Positions 18,620 to 28,628 of a stretch of DNA of 64,000 nt are shown piece after piece. This DNA comes from Aggregicoccus sp. 17bor-14. Its GTDB lineage: Bacteria > Myxococcota > Myxococcia > Myxococcales > Myxococcaceae. Location of the stretch: positions 124,001-188,000 of the forward strand of contig NZ_VJZZ01000003.1 in assembly GCF_009659535.1 (NCBI RefSeq), written 5' to 3'. The notes beneath the pieces are model-generated. The model saw nothing but the letters and a program-made list of their open reading frames with translations. It searched no databases and was not told the DNA's origin. The translations under genes and the position numbers were made by a program. Numbering within the stretch: position 1 is the stretch's first letter; every line of letters begins with the position of its first letter.

Positions 18620-19963
18620 ATGCTCCGCTCCCCCTTCCTGCCCCTGCTCCTCGTCCTCGCGGGCTGCGCGTCGCACCGGCGCGCGCCCGCGAACGCTCCC
18701 GCCCCGCGCTACGTCCTGCTACTCGCGCCCCTGCACGCGAAGTCCCCCGAGGCGCAGGCCGAGGCCCAGCGCCAGCAGGAGCAGGTGGCGGCGACCTTCG
18801 CGCTGGTGGCCGAGGGGATGCCGGTCACGCTGGTGCAGCGTGCGGCGGCGGCGCCCGCGAGCGAGGCCGAGGCCGCGGCGCTCGCGCGGGCCCAGGGCGT
18901 GGACGCCACGCTCTGGGGAGAGGTGGGCGTCACCGAGGGCAAGTTGACGGTGCACCTGCGCTCCACCCTCGCGCGCGGCGACGATCTCGGCAGCTGGATC
19001 CCCGCCACCTACGCGCCACAGGACGAGGCCGCTGCGGCCGCGCGCGAGCGAGACAGCATCATCTTCGCGCAGAGCACGCTGTACGGCGTGAACCTCTGGC
19101 TCATGCTGCGCGACCAGCCGCGCGAGGCCGCGCAGCTCCTCTCGCAATACCGCGTCCTGCGCGCGGGCGACTTCGTGGACTGGAACCCGGACCTCATCTC
19201 GCGGCGCTGGGGGATGCTCGGGCGCCTGGAGCGCGACGGCGTCGCGGCCGAGAAGGCCTACCGGCGCGCGCTCGAGGACATCGCCGAGGTGCACCGCCGC
19301 CACCCGGAGACCTCGCCTCCCGTGAACAAGGAGGCCTTCTACAAGGTGGGCCTCGCGCGCGCCTTCCTCCTTCAGGGCCGGGCGCAGGAGGCTGTCTCGC
19401 TGCTCCAGGCCGTGCTCGCGCAGCCGCCGACGGTGTACGACGGCGAGGTGCGGCGCATCCTCGGCCGCGCGCTGCTCGCTGTGGGGGATGCGCCCGCGGC
19501 CGCGCAGGTGCTCGAGCCCGTGCGCAGCGCCAAGGACCCGGACACCGTGGCGCTCCGGCTGTACGTCGCCACGGGCCAGCCGCGCTTCGAGCGCAAGGAC
19601 GCGAGCGACTTCGAGCGGCTCCTGCTGGGCATCGTGTGGGGGGACGCAGCGCGGCTCGCCGCGCTCGTGCAGGAGCGTCCCGCGGGCGAGTGGCCCGTGC
19701 CGCTCGCGCGCCAGCTTCAGGAGCGCAGGGTGGACGAGCGCGCGCTGGAGGCAGCGGCGCACGCAGCGGACCCGGTCATCGCGCGCGCCCATCGCTGCGA
19801 GCTGCACTACCTGCTCGGGGAGGCGGCGCTCGCGGGCCTCGTCACGGGCAAGCGCGACCCCGAGGCGGCGCGGCGCCACTTCGAGGCGGCACTCGCCACG
19901 CGCGCCTTCGCCAATGACGGCTACGAGCTCGCGGACGCAGCGCTCGAGCAACTGCGACGCTGA
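18620..19963 (+). CDS. TPR-containing lipoprotein
   Basis: 447 aa. A type II signal peptide MLRSPFLPLLLVLAGC places the lipidated cysteine at C16. The mature part begins with a domain resembling a TolB/CsgG-like alpha-beta fold (AEGMPVTLVQRAA.., GVDATLWGEVGVTEG). TPR-like helices run from about 150 to 440 (GRLERDGVAAEKAYRRALEDI, EAARRHFEAALATRAF). Function is unknown; envelope assembly or scaffolding is a common role of such lipoproteins. ATG 18620 is selected at the signal peptide. A palindromic repeat follows the stop. Confidence 0.82.
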   Translation: MLRSPFLPLLLVLAGCASHRRAPANAPAPRYVLLLAPLHAKSPEAQAEAQRQQEQVAATFALVAEGMPVTLVQRAAAAPASEAEAAALARAQGVDATLWGEVGVTEGKLTVHLRSTLARGDDLGSWIPATYAPQDEAAAAARERDSIIFAQSTLYGVNLWLMLRDQPREAAQLLSQYRVLRAGDFVDWNPDLISRRWGMLGRLERDGVAAEKAYRRALEDIAEVHRRHPETSPPVNKEAFYKVGLARAFLLQGRAQEAVSLLQAVLAQPPTVYDGEVRRILGRALLAVGDAPAAAQVLEPVRSAKDPDTVALRLYVATGQPRFERKDASDFERLLLGIVWGDAARLAALVQERPAGEWPVPLARQLQERRVDERALEAAAHAADPVIARAHRCELHYLLGEAALAGLVTGKRDPEAARRHFEAALATRAFANDGYELADAALEQLRR

Positions 19964-20001
19964 ACGAGCGCGTCGCTCTCTCCGTTGCGGCGAAGCCGGA
20001 G

Positions 20002-20036
20002 TCCCCTCTCCCCCTGGGAGAGCGTCAGGGTGAGGG
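20002..20036 (+). repeat. Palindromic intergenic repeat, copy 3
   Basis: TCCCCTCTCCCCC-TGGGAGAG-CGTCAGGGTGAGGG, 38 bases after the TPR lipoprotein stop and about 80 bases before the DUF5131 start. The core arms are intact, while the right flank differs slightly from the other copies. Confidence 0.75.
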
Positions 20037-20115
20037 ATTGTCTGCCGCCCGCACGCACGGCATCCATGCAGGCGCCTGCCAGACGCACGGCCACTGTGCA
20101 TCTTGTGCTGCAGCG

Positions 20116-20946
20116 ATGGAGTGCGTGCACCACACCTTCAACCCCTGGTGGGGCTGTACCCGGGTGAGCCCGGGCTGTGACCACTGCTACGCGGAGGGCA
20201 TCGACGCGCGCGCAGGGGGCGGCCACTGGGGCAAGGGCGCTCCGCGCCGCACCTTCGGAGAGAAGTACTGGGCGGGCCCGCTCGCGTGGGAGCGCGAGGC
20301 CGTGCGCCGCGGCGAGCGCCAGCGCGTGCTCTGCGCCTCGATGGCGGACGTGTTCGACGCCGAGGCTCCCGAGGGCGAGCTGCCGAAGCTGTGGGCATTG
20401 ATCCAGCGCACCCCGCACCTGGACTGGCTGCTGCTCACCAAGCGCCCGGCCCGCATCGCGCGCAGCCTCCCTTCGGACTGGGGCGAGGGCTACCCGAACG
20501 CATGGCTGGGCGTGAGCGTGGAGGACGCGGACACGGCTGCCCAGCGGCTACCGGTGCTGCTCTCCGTGCCGGCCCGCCTGCGCTTCGCCTGCTGCGAGCC
20601 CATCCTCGGGCCACTGCCCCTGCGCCCCTGGCTCTCCGGCCTGGACTGGGTCATCGCCGGCGGCGAGAGCGGGCCGCACGCGCGCCCGCTGCACCCGGAC
20701 TGGGTGCGAGACCTCCGCGTTCAGTGCGTGGAGGCGGACTGCCCCTTCTTCTTCAAACAGTGGGGCGAGTACCTGCCGGGGGACCCGCGCTCCGCCGCGC
20801 CGGGCCGCCGCACCGGCCTGAGTGCGCGCCACCCTGGCTTCTACCGCGTGGGAAAGGTGCGCGCCGGCAGCGTGCTGGACAGCGTCACCTGGGAGCAGCT
20901 CCCCCGCGCCGCGCAGGCGTCAGCAGCGGCGGAGGCCCACGCGTGA
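20116..20946 (+). CDS. DUF5131 (phage Gp37/Gp68-like) protein
   Basis: 276 aa. The N-terminus HTFNPWWGCTRVSPGCDHCYA is the DUF5131 signature (NPWxGCxxVSPGCxxCYA), here quoted in overlapping parts: NPWWGCTRVSPGC and DHCYA. Further family segments are VLCASMADVFD, LDWLLLTKRP, WLGVSVED, CCEPILGPL and VIAGGESGPHARPLHPDW. The three N-terminal cysteines recall a radical-SAM-like cluster, but the function is unestablished. The family occurs in phages and as chromosomal genes. ATG 20116 lacks a clear Shine-Dalgarno sequence. Its stop overlaps the HIT gene (GTGA), implying translational coupling. Confidence 0.88.
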   Translation: MECVHHTFNPWWGCTRVSPGCDHCYAEGIDARAGGGHWGKGAPRRTFGEKYWAGPLAWEREAVRRGERQRVLCASMADVFDAEAPEGELPKLWALIQRTPHLDWLLLTKRPARIARSLPSDWGEGYPNAWLGVSVEDADTAAQRLPVLLSVPARLRFACCEPILGPLPLRPWLSGLDWVIAGGESGPHARPLHPDWVRDLRVQCVEADCPFFFKQWGEYLPGDPRSAAPGRRTGLSARHPGFYRVGKVRAGSVLDSVTWEQLPRAAQASAAAEAHA

Positions 20947-21392
20947 GCGGCTGGCGCGACGCGGAGTCCTGGGCCCGGCTGCTGCGCCCCGAGGGCTGCC
21001 CCATCTGCCAGGCCGGGGCCCCTCGCGACGTGCTCGCCGAGCTGGAGGCGTCCCGGGTGACGATGGACGAAGGCGCGCCGATGCGCGGGTACTGCTGCCT
21101 CGTGCTGCGCCGCCACGCGGTGGAGCTGCACGAGCTGGAGCCGCCCGAGGCCGCGGCCTTCATGCGCGACCTGCAGCGGCTCTCGCGCGCCGTGCAGGAG
21201 GTGACGGGCGCGGTGAAGCTGAACCTCGAGCTGCACGGCAACACGCTCCCCCACCTGCACGTGCACGTGTTCCCGCGCTACGTCGGAGACCCCTTCGAGG
21301 GCGGCCCCATCGACCCGCGCCGAGCCGGCGGGCCGGTCTACGGACCCGGCGAGCTCGCCCCGCTGCGCGAGCGGCTGCGCTCCCTGCTCTAG
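20943..21392 (+). CDS. HIT-family nucleotide hydrolase/transferase
   Basis: 149 aa. The histidine triad is H104-L-H106-V-H108 in LPHLHVHVFPRY, and a zinc-type CPIC (C19, C22) lies near the N-terminus, as in Fhit/HinT-like proteins. HIT enzymes cleave nucleoside phosphoramidates or dinucleoside polyphosphates in the cytoplasm. The start is GTG 20943, overlapping the TGA of the DUF5131 gene. This coupling suggests the two proteins work on related nucleotide or RNA substrates, which is inference. Confidence 0.88.
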   Translation: MSGWRDAESWARLLRPEGCPICQAGAPRDVLAELEASRVTMDEGAPMRGYCCLVLRRHAVELHELEPPEAAAFMRDLQRLSRAVQEVTGAVKLNLELHGNTLPHLHVHVFPRYVGDPFEGGPIDPRRAGGPVYGPGELAPLRERLRSLL

Positions 21393-21416
21393 CGCGCCGC
21401 CTGTACCAGAGCCCCT

Positions 21417-21445
21417 TTGACGCTCCGCGAGCGCTGTCCTAGGCA
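21417..21445 (+). promoter_or_regulatory. Possible sigma70 promoter of the S9 peptidase gene
   Basis: TTGACG at 21417-21422 and TAGGCA at 21440-21445 are separated by 17 bases, in the 120-base gap before the S9 peptidase start at 21513. The -10 is a weak match. Confidence 0.35.
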
Positions 21446-21512
21446 ATCGCGCAGCGGGGTCCTGCGTAGCCCCTGGCGAGCCGTGCACCCGAAGCCCCCT
21501 CGTGGAGGACTC

Positions 21513-23432
<1,920 letters not shown>

Positions 23433-23461
23433 GGCGCGGGCTTCCCTCCGCAGAGGACCGT

Positions 23462-23491
23462 GGGCACCTTCCGGCGTGATGGAAGGTGCCC
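23462..23491 (+). promoter_or_regulatory. Hairpin enclosing the DUF72 start codon
   Basis: GGGCACCTTCC (23462-23472) and GGAAGGTGCCC (23481-23491) form a perfect 11-bp stem with loop GGCGTGAT. The ATG of the next gene (23479-23481) sits in the loop and its last base in the stem. This could block ribosome access, or it could serve as the 3' end of the upstream peptidase transcript. Confidence 0.55.
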
Positions 23492-24255
23492 CCCTCATCG
23501 GCGTTGCCGGCTGGAGCCTCTCCAGCTCCGTCTTCGAGCACTTCCCCACCGAGGGCAGCCACCTCGAGCGCTACGCGCAGGTGCTGCCCGCGGTGGAGAT
23601 CAACTCCTCCTTCTACCGGCCCCACCGCCCCGCCACCTACGCGCGCTGGCGCGAGAGCGTGCCGGCCACCTTCCGCTTCTCCGTGAAGGTGCCCAAGGTC
23701 ATCACCCACGAGCAGCGGCTGAAGGACTTCCGTGAGCCGCTCGAGCGCTTCCTCGCGGAGGCCGCGCACCTCGAGGAGAAGCTGGGCTGCCTCCTCGTGC
23801 AGCTGCCGCCGAGCCTGCAGTTCGACGCGGCCGCCGCGGGCCCCTTCTTCGAGGCCCTGCGCGAGCGCACGGCGGTCGATGTCGTCTGCGAGCCGCGCCA
23901 CGTGACCTGGACGAGCGACGCCGCGCAGGCGCTGCTCGCGGGCTTCCGCGTGGGCGTGGTGCGCGCGGACCCGCAGGTGGTGCCCGAGGTGCCCGTGGGC
24001 GCGCAGGTCGCGTACTACCGGCTGCACGGCTCGCCGAAGATCTACCACTCGGAGTACTCCGAGCCGTACCTGGACGCGCTCTCGCGCGAGCTCGCGGCGC
24101 ACCGGTCGGCGGGCCGTCGCACCTGGTGCATCTTCGACAACACGGCGAGCTTCGCCGCGGTGCCCAACGCGCTCTCGCTCCTGCGCCGCCAACGCGACAG
24201 GGGCGCCCCGGGAGTGAGCCCGGGACGCCCCCTGGAGCCGCATCAGGCGCGGTGA
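23479..24255 (+). CDS. DUF72 family protein
   Basis: 258 aa. DUF72 signatures are GVAGWSL near the N-terminus, EINSSFYRPH, FRFSVKVPKVITHEQRL, LLVQLPPSLQF, YYRLHGSPKIYHSEY and CIFDNTA. The fold is a TIM-barrel-like domain; its biochemical role is unknown, although a metal or nuclease function has been suggested in the literature for relatives. ATG 23479 (GTG 23476 is also in frame) has no Shine-Dalgarno sequence and lies in a strong hairpin. The last 20 codons extend past the usual domain and contain a second hairpin. The stop is one base from the stop of the convergent M13 peptidase gene. Confidence 0.87.
   Translation: MEGAPLIGVAGWSLSSSVFEHFPTEGSHLERYAQVLPAVEINSSFYRPHRPATYARWRESVPATFRFSVKVPKVITHEQRLKDFREPLERFLAEAAHLEEKLGCLLVQLPPSLQFDAAAAGPFFEALRERTAVDVVCEPRHVTWTSDAAQALLAGFRVGVVRADPQVVPEVPVGAQVAYYRLHGSPKIYHSEYSEPYLDALSRELAAHRSAGRRTWCIFDNTASFAAVPNALSLLRRQRDRGAPGVSPGRPLEPHQAR
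24200..24231. terminator. Stem-loop inside the DUF72 3' coding end
   Basis: GGGGCGCCCCGGG (24200-24212) pairs with CCCGGGACGCCCC (24219-24231) with one mismatch and a 6-base loop. With only one base between the converging stops at 24255 and 24257, this is the only visible candidate for a shared termination structure. No T-run is present. Confidence 0.45.
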
Positions 24256-24256
24256 G

Positions 24257-26323
24257 CTACCAGATCTTCACGCGCTGGTCGGCGGGCAGGAACACCTTGT
24301 CGCCCTGCTTCACGCCGAAGGCCTCGTAGAACTCGGGCATGTTGCGCACCACGCCGTTCACGCGGAACTCGCCGGGCGAGTGCGAGTCGGTGAGCAGCAG
24401 CTGGCGCAGCGCATCGTCGCGGTAGAGACCGCGCCACACCTGCGCCCAGCCGAGGAAGAAGCGCTGGTCGCCGGTGAAGCCGTCGATGACCGGCGCGGGC
24501 TTGCCGCCGAGCGAGAGCTTGTAGGCCTTGTACGCGACGGTGAGGCCGCTCAGGTCGCCGATGTTCTCGCCCAGGGTGAGCTTGCCGTTCACCTTCATCC
24601 CGTCCAGCGGCGAGAAGGCGCCGTACTGGTCCGCGAGCATCCCGGTGCGCTGCTGGAACGCGGCCTTGTCCGCGCCGGTCCACCAGTCGCGCAGGTTGCC
24701 CTCGCCGTCCGAGCGGCTGCCCTGGTCGTCGAAGCCGTGGCTGATCTCGTGGCCGATGACGCCGCCGATGGCGCCGTAGTTGGTCGCGTCGTCCGCCGCG
24801 GGGTTGAAGAAGGGAGGCTGCAGGATGGCCGCCGGGAAGACGATCTCGTTCATCGTCGAGCTGTAGTAGGCGTTCACCGTCTGCGGCGTCATGTTCCACT
24901 CGCGCCGCTCGATGGGCCCCCCGAGGCGCTTCACGTCGCGGCGGAACTGGAAGGCGGCCGCGCGGCGCAGGTTGCCGACGAGGTCATCGCGCTTCACCAC
25001 CACGCCCGCGTAGTCCTTCCACTTCTCCGGGTAGCCGATCTTCACGTTGAAGCGCGCGAGCTTCGCCTGCGCCTGGGCCTTGGTCTCCGGGCTCATCCAC
25101 TCGAGCCCCTCGATGCCCTGCTGGAAGGCCGCGCGCAGGTTCGCCACCAGCTGCTGCATGCGCGCCTTGGAGTCCGGCGAGAAGTGGCGCTCCACGTAGA
25201 GCCGGCCCACCACCTCGCCCAGCGAGTCCTCCACCGCAGCGACGCCGCGCTTCCAGCGCGGGCGGTTCTCCTGCAGGCCCTGCAGCGTCTTGCCGCGGAA
25301 GGCGAAGCTCGCGTCCTCGAAGGCCTTGGAGAGGTTGGGCGCCGAGGCGTCCAGCACCTTGAAGGTGAGGTACTGCTTGAGCACGGGCAGCGGGAGCTCG
25401 GCGAGCTTCGCGCCGGCGGCCTGCAGGTAGTCCGGCTGGCGCACGATGACGGCCGGGGTCTTCTGCGCCTCGGCGGCCTTCAGGTACTGGGCCCAGCGGA
25501 AGCCCGGGGTGAGCTGGTCCAGCTCCGCCACGGTCTTCAGGTTGTAGGTGAGCTCGCGGTCGCGGTTCTTCGCGCGCTCCCACTGCTTCTCCGCGAGCGC
25601 GGTCTCCAGCGCCACGATGTCCTTCGCGGCCTGCGCGGGCTGCTTCTCGCCGGCGAGCCCCAGCAGCGTCTCGACGTACTTCGCGTACGCCGCGCGCGTC
25701 TCGACGAACTTCGGCTCCTGCTTCAGGTAGTAGTCGCGGTCGGGGAGCCCCAGGCCGCTCTGGTTCACGTAGACGATGTAGCGCGTGGCCTGCTTCGCAT
25801 CCTGGCCCACGTACATGACGAAGGGGGTCTGGATGCCCACGCGCTGCAGCTCGGCGAAGAGCGCGGGCAGCTGGGCCTTGTCCTTCAGCGCCGCGACGCG
25901 CGCGAGGTCGCCCTGGATGGGCTTGAGGCCCGCGGCCTCGATGCGCTCGGTGTCCATGAAGCTGAGGTAGAGGTCACCGACCTTCTGCGTGTCGCTGCCG
26001 CCCTTCTTCACCTTCGTGTTGGCGGCCTCCTCGATGATCTCGCGCAGCGCGGCCTCGCTCTTGTCCGCGAGCTCGATGAAGGTGCCGTAGCGCGCGCGGT
26101 CCGCCGGGATCTGCGCCGTCTTGAGCCAGGTGCCGTTGACGTAGCGGTAGAAGTCGTCCTGCGGGCGCACGCTCTTGTCGAAGTTCTGGGCGTCCACGCC
26201 CAGCGCGAGCGCCTTCTGCGCGGGCACCGGCTGCTGCTGCGCGCCGGCGGCGCTGCCGAGCAGGAGGCAGGCGCCGAGGGCGCCCGAGGTCCAGGGGGTA
26301 CGGAGTCGCTTGCGAAGGCTCAT
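24257..26323 (-). CDS. M13-family zinc metallopeptidase (PepO/neprilysin-like)
   Basis: 688 aa. A signal peptide (about 1-28, ending GSAAGA) is followed by the M13 N-terminal helical domain (DDFYRYVNGTWLKT). The catalytic domain has H525-E526-x2-H529 (GHEISHGFDD) and the third zinc ligand E586 with D590 in ENIGDLSG. NAYYSSTMNEIVFPAAIL, a substrate-binding NAYY motif, is also present. It is an endopeptidase acting outside the cytoplasm on small peptides. ATG 26323 was taken at the signal peptide. The 128-base upstream gap is shared with the divergent hypothetical gene at 26452. Confidence 0.94.
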   Translation of the reverse strand: MSLRKRLRTPWTSGALGACLLLGSAAGAQQQPVPAQKALALGVDAQNFDKSVRPQDDFYRYVNGTWLKTAQIPADRARYGTFIELADKSEAALREIIEEAANTKVKKGGSDTQKVGDLYLSFMDTERIEAAGLKPIQGDLARVAALKDKAQLPALFAELQRVGIQTPFVMYVGQDAKQATRYIVYVNQSGLGLPDRDYYLKQEPKFVETRAAYAKYVETLLGLAGEKQPAQAAKDIVALETALAEKQWERAKNRDRELTYNLKTVAELDQLTPGFRWAQYLKAAEAQKTPAVIVRQPDYLQAAGAKLAELPLPVLKQYLTFKVLDASAPNLSKAFEDASFAFRGKTLQGLQENRPRWKRGVAAVEDSLGEVVGRLYVERHFSPDSKARMQQLVANLRAAFQQGIEGLEWMSPETKAQAQAKLARFNVKIGYPEKWKDYAGVVVKRDDLVGNLRRAAAFQFRRDVKRLGGPIERREWNMTPQTVNAYYSSTMNEIVFPAAILQPPFFNPAADDATNYGAIGGVIGHEISHGFDDQGSRSDGEGNLRDWWTGADKAAFQQRTGMLADQYGAFSPLDGMKVNGKLTLGENIGDLSGLTVAYKAYKLSLGGKPAPVIDGFTGDQRFFLGWAQVWRGLYRDDALRQLLLTDSHSPGEFRVNGVVRNMPEFYEAFGVKQGDKVFLPADQRVKIW

Positions 26324-26451
26324 GGAATCCCGAAGGGTTGAGGTGAGGGGCACACATGCTCCCGCCTCTGCGGGGCCTGCGTCCAGGCCCCGCGAACGGC
26401 AGGCCCCCCTGCCCCATTCCCTGCGCGGTTGCTAAGACGGGCGGTGCGCCC

Positions 26452-27702
26452 ATGAGCCCTGCTCTCACCGTCCTGACCCTCGTCCTCACTGCCGCCAACC
26501 CGCGCATCGCCGTGCTCCCGCTGGAGGCCGGCGAGGGCGTGAGCGCCCCGACTGCACGCGCCGTCACCGAGGCGGTGGTGGCCGAGGTGCGCAAGCGCCC
26601 CGGCACGTCCTTGCTCACCCCGGACGAGGTCCAGAGCCTGCTCGCCGTGGAGCGCCAGCGCGCGGTGCTCGGCTGCGGGGATGGGGCCTGCGCGACCCAG
26701 GCGACCAGCGCACTGGGAGTGGACCAGCTGCTCGCGGGCAGTGTGGCGCACCTGGGGCAGAGCTGGCTGGTGAACCTGAAGCTGCTCGATGCGCGCAACG
26801 CCGGGCAGGTGGTGCAGGCCACGCGCCGGCTCAAGGACCGCGGCATCGACGACGTGCTGGACGTGCTGCCCGCCATGGTCGCGGAGCTGTTCGGCCCCCA
26901 GCGCGCGGACACGGTCGCGGCCGCGCCGAGCGCGCCCGCGCCCACGGCGGAGGCCGCGAAGGCCTCGAGCGGCGGTGAGGACACGCCCTTCACCCCGCGC
27001 CCGGAGAAGCTCACGCTGCTCACGGATGGGAGCGGGCACTACGTGGCCGTGGCGCCCTACGGGAGCACGGAGACGCCGCTGTTCGCAGGCGATGCGCAGC
27101 GGCTCTACGCCCAGCGCGTCATCGGCTCGAGCGCGAGCGGGGACACGGAGTTCGACTACGTGTTCTGGGATCCGCGCATCCGCGACGGCTGGCAGCGCAG
27201 CCTTTCCTTCAAGGAGAAGAAGTACGCGCTGCAGTGCGGGGACAAGGCGGTGGCGTACAAGGCCGTGCCCGCGCCCGAGGCGAAGAAGCTGCTCGCAAAG
27301 GCGCAGCTGCTGCGCCCGCGCTGGCGGCGGCAGGTGCACGCGCTCGCCCGCGACGAGAGCGGGACGTACTACCTGGTGGATGCACCTCGCGAGACGGAGG
27401 GCGTGCCCACGCCGTCGGCGGACGATGGCGTCGTCTACCGGCTCTTCGTGGGCGCCAAGGGGAAGATGCGCGAGCTCGCGCTCAACGACGCGGTGAGCGA
27501 TGCGGCGGGCACGCTGCTACTCACGCCCGAGGGCTCGCTGCAGTTCTCTTCGGACGGCGCGAAGGCCACGTGGAAGGCCGGGGGCGCGGTGACGCAGCTC
27601 ACCCCGGTGCCGCTCGACGAGAGCGCCGCCGCGGTCGCCTACGGCAAGCAGGGCCCCTATCGCGACGACCCGCTGCGCACCGCCTGCGACCCGCACCGGT
27701 AG
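26452..27702 (+). CDS. Hypothetical protein with TolB/CsgG-like N-terminal domain
   Basis: 416 aa, unrecognised as a whole. A short hydrophobic N-terminus (about 1-15) may be a signal peptide. Residues about 15-150 (RIAVLPLEAGEGVSAPTARAVTEAV.., GVDQLLAGSVAHLGQSWLVNLKLLD) resemble the alpha/beta domain of TolB- or CsgG-like proteins widespread in myxobacterial lipoproteins. Two cysteines in CGDGACA lie in the middle of that domain. The C-terminal 230 residues are beta-rich (YVFWDPRIRDGW, YRLFVGAKGKMRELALND) with no known motif. A palindromic repeat follows 14 bases after the stop and precedes the PhyH gene. Confidence 0.7.
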   Translation: MSPALTVLTLVLTAANPRIAVLPLEAGEGVSAPTARAVTEAVVAEVRKRPGTSLLTPDEVQSLLAVERQRAVLGCGDGACATQATSALGVDQLLAGSVAHLGQSWLVNLKLLDARNAGQVVQATRRLKDRGIDDVLDVLPAMVAELFGPQRADTVAAAPSAPAPTAEAAKASSGGEDTPFTPRPEKLTLLTDGSGHYVAVAPYGSTETPLFAGDAQRLYAQRVIGSSASGDTEFDYVFWDPRIRDGWQRSLSFKEKKYALQCGDKAVAYKAVPAPEAKKLLAKAQLLRPRWRRQVHALARDESGTYYLVDAPRETEGVPTPSADDGVVYRLFVGAKGKMRELALNDAVSDAAGTLLLTPEGSLQFSSDGAKATWKAGGAVTQLTPVPLDESAAAVAYGKQGPYRDDPLRTACDPHR

Positions 27703-27716
27703 CGTTCGCGAAGCGG

Positions 27717-27743
27717 TCCCCTCTCCCCCTGGGAGAGGGACGG
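27717..27743 (+). repeat. Palindromic intergenic repeat, copy 4 (shortened right flank)
   Basis: TCCCCTCTCCCCC-TGGGAGAGGGACGG, lacking the GGGTGAGGG tail of other copies. It ends 8 bases before the PhyH start codon, and the purine-rich GGACGGAAG that could act as ribosome site begins within it. Confidence 0.7.
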
Positions 27744-27751
27744 AAGACCCG

Positions 27752-28456
27752 ATGCCCGACCTTGCCCACTTCACGCAGTCACTCGCGCAGGAGGGCTTCG
27801 CGCTCGTTCCCTCAGCGATCTCTCCCGAGACCCTCGCGGACCTCTGCACCGCGCTCGCAGAGCCCCTACACGACGACGACCGTCGCCGCGGCGGACAGCG
27901 CGACGTCCTCGACCGCGTCCCCGAGGTGCAGTCCCTCGCGAGCTCCGAGCCCGTGCGCCGCCTCGCCGAGGCAGTGCTGGGCAGCGGCTGCTTTACCGTG
28001 CGCGCCCTCTTCTTCGACAAGACGCCGCGAGCAAACTGGAAGGTCCCCTGGCACCAGGACCTGACGATCGCCGTGAGGGAGCGCCGCGAGGTCGCGGGCT
28101 TCGGTCCCTGGACGACGAAGGCCGGTGCGACGCACTGCCACGCGCCGCGCGAGCTCCTCGAGCGAATGCTCTCTCTGCGCATCCACCTCGATGACTGCGC
28201 CGCGGACAACGGCCCGCTGCGCGTCATCGCGGGCTCCCACCGCGCGGGAATTCTCAGCGCCACGCAAATCGATGCGCTGAAGACCCGGCCCGAATCGGTC
28301 TGCACCGCGCAGCGAGGCGAAGTGCTCGCCTTCCACCCGCTCTTGCTGCACGCCTCCTCGCCCGCAGTGAGGCCGGGACATCGGCGCGTACTACACCTCG
28401 AGCTCGCGTCCGCATCGCTCCCGGAGGGACTCTCCTGGCGGTGGCAGCACGCCTGA
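27752..28456 (+). CDS. Phytanoyl-CoA dioxygenase (PhyH) family oxygenase
   Basis: 234 aa. The Fe(II) site is H101-x-D103 in PWHQDLTIAV and the distal H200 in LLLHASSPA, with the 2-oxoglutarate-binding basic pair at about R211-R212. SGC near residue 80 and DDCAADNGPLRVIAGSH (about 147-163) are typical of PhyH. The enzyme couples O2 and 2-oxoglutarate to hydroxylate an unknown substrate. ATG 27752 follows a repeat copy that seems to supply its ribosome site (GGAAG). The last 66 bases overlap a Leu-rich microprotein gene on the opposite strand. Confidence 0.88.
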   Translation: MPDLAHFTQSLAQEGFALVPSAISPETLADLCTALAEPLHDDDRRRGGQRDVLDRVPEVQSLASSEPVRRLAEAVLGSGCFTVRALFFDKTPRANWKVPWHQDLTIAVRERREVAGFGPWTTKAGATHCHAPRELLERMLSLRIHLDDCAADNGPLRVIAGSHRAGILSATQIDALKTRPESVCTAQRGEVLAFHPLLLHASSPAVRPGHRRVLHLELASASLPEGLSWRWQHA

Positions 28457-28573
28457 GCCCGGCTGCGGGCCTGGCTCCTCCCCCTCCGCGTCGTCGTTCG
28501 CTGCGTCGCGGGGCTCCTCGAATGAGCGGCGCGGCGGGACGTAAAGAAGCATCAGCAGCACGAGCAGGTCCAT
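28391..28573 (-). CDS. Leu-rich microprotein of the MDLL...ANDD family, copy A
   Basis: 60 aa, of no known family. It begins MDLLVLLMLLYVPPRRSF. A hydrophobic run (residues 3-12) is followed by a basic/Pro segment, then A25-N26-D27-D28 and an acidic tail AEGEE. Two paralogues in this window have the same layout. ATG 28573 has GGAG six bases upstream in the sequence GGAGAACCCGATG, identical to copy B. It is antisense to the end of the PhyH gene for 66 bases. A TGACA-N6-TGTCA dyad lies 56 bases upstream of its start. The hydrophobic stretch may anchor it in the membrane. Coding status rests on paralogue conservation. Confidence 0.6.
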   Translation of the reverse strand: MDLLVLLMLLYVPPRRSFEEPRDAANDDAEGEEPGPQPGSGVLPPPGESLRERCGRELEV

Positions 28574-28628
28574 CGGGTTCTCCGGTCGCCGGGGTGCATA
28601 CGACGAGAGGAACAATGGACCCGGGCCG

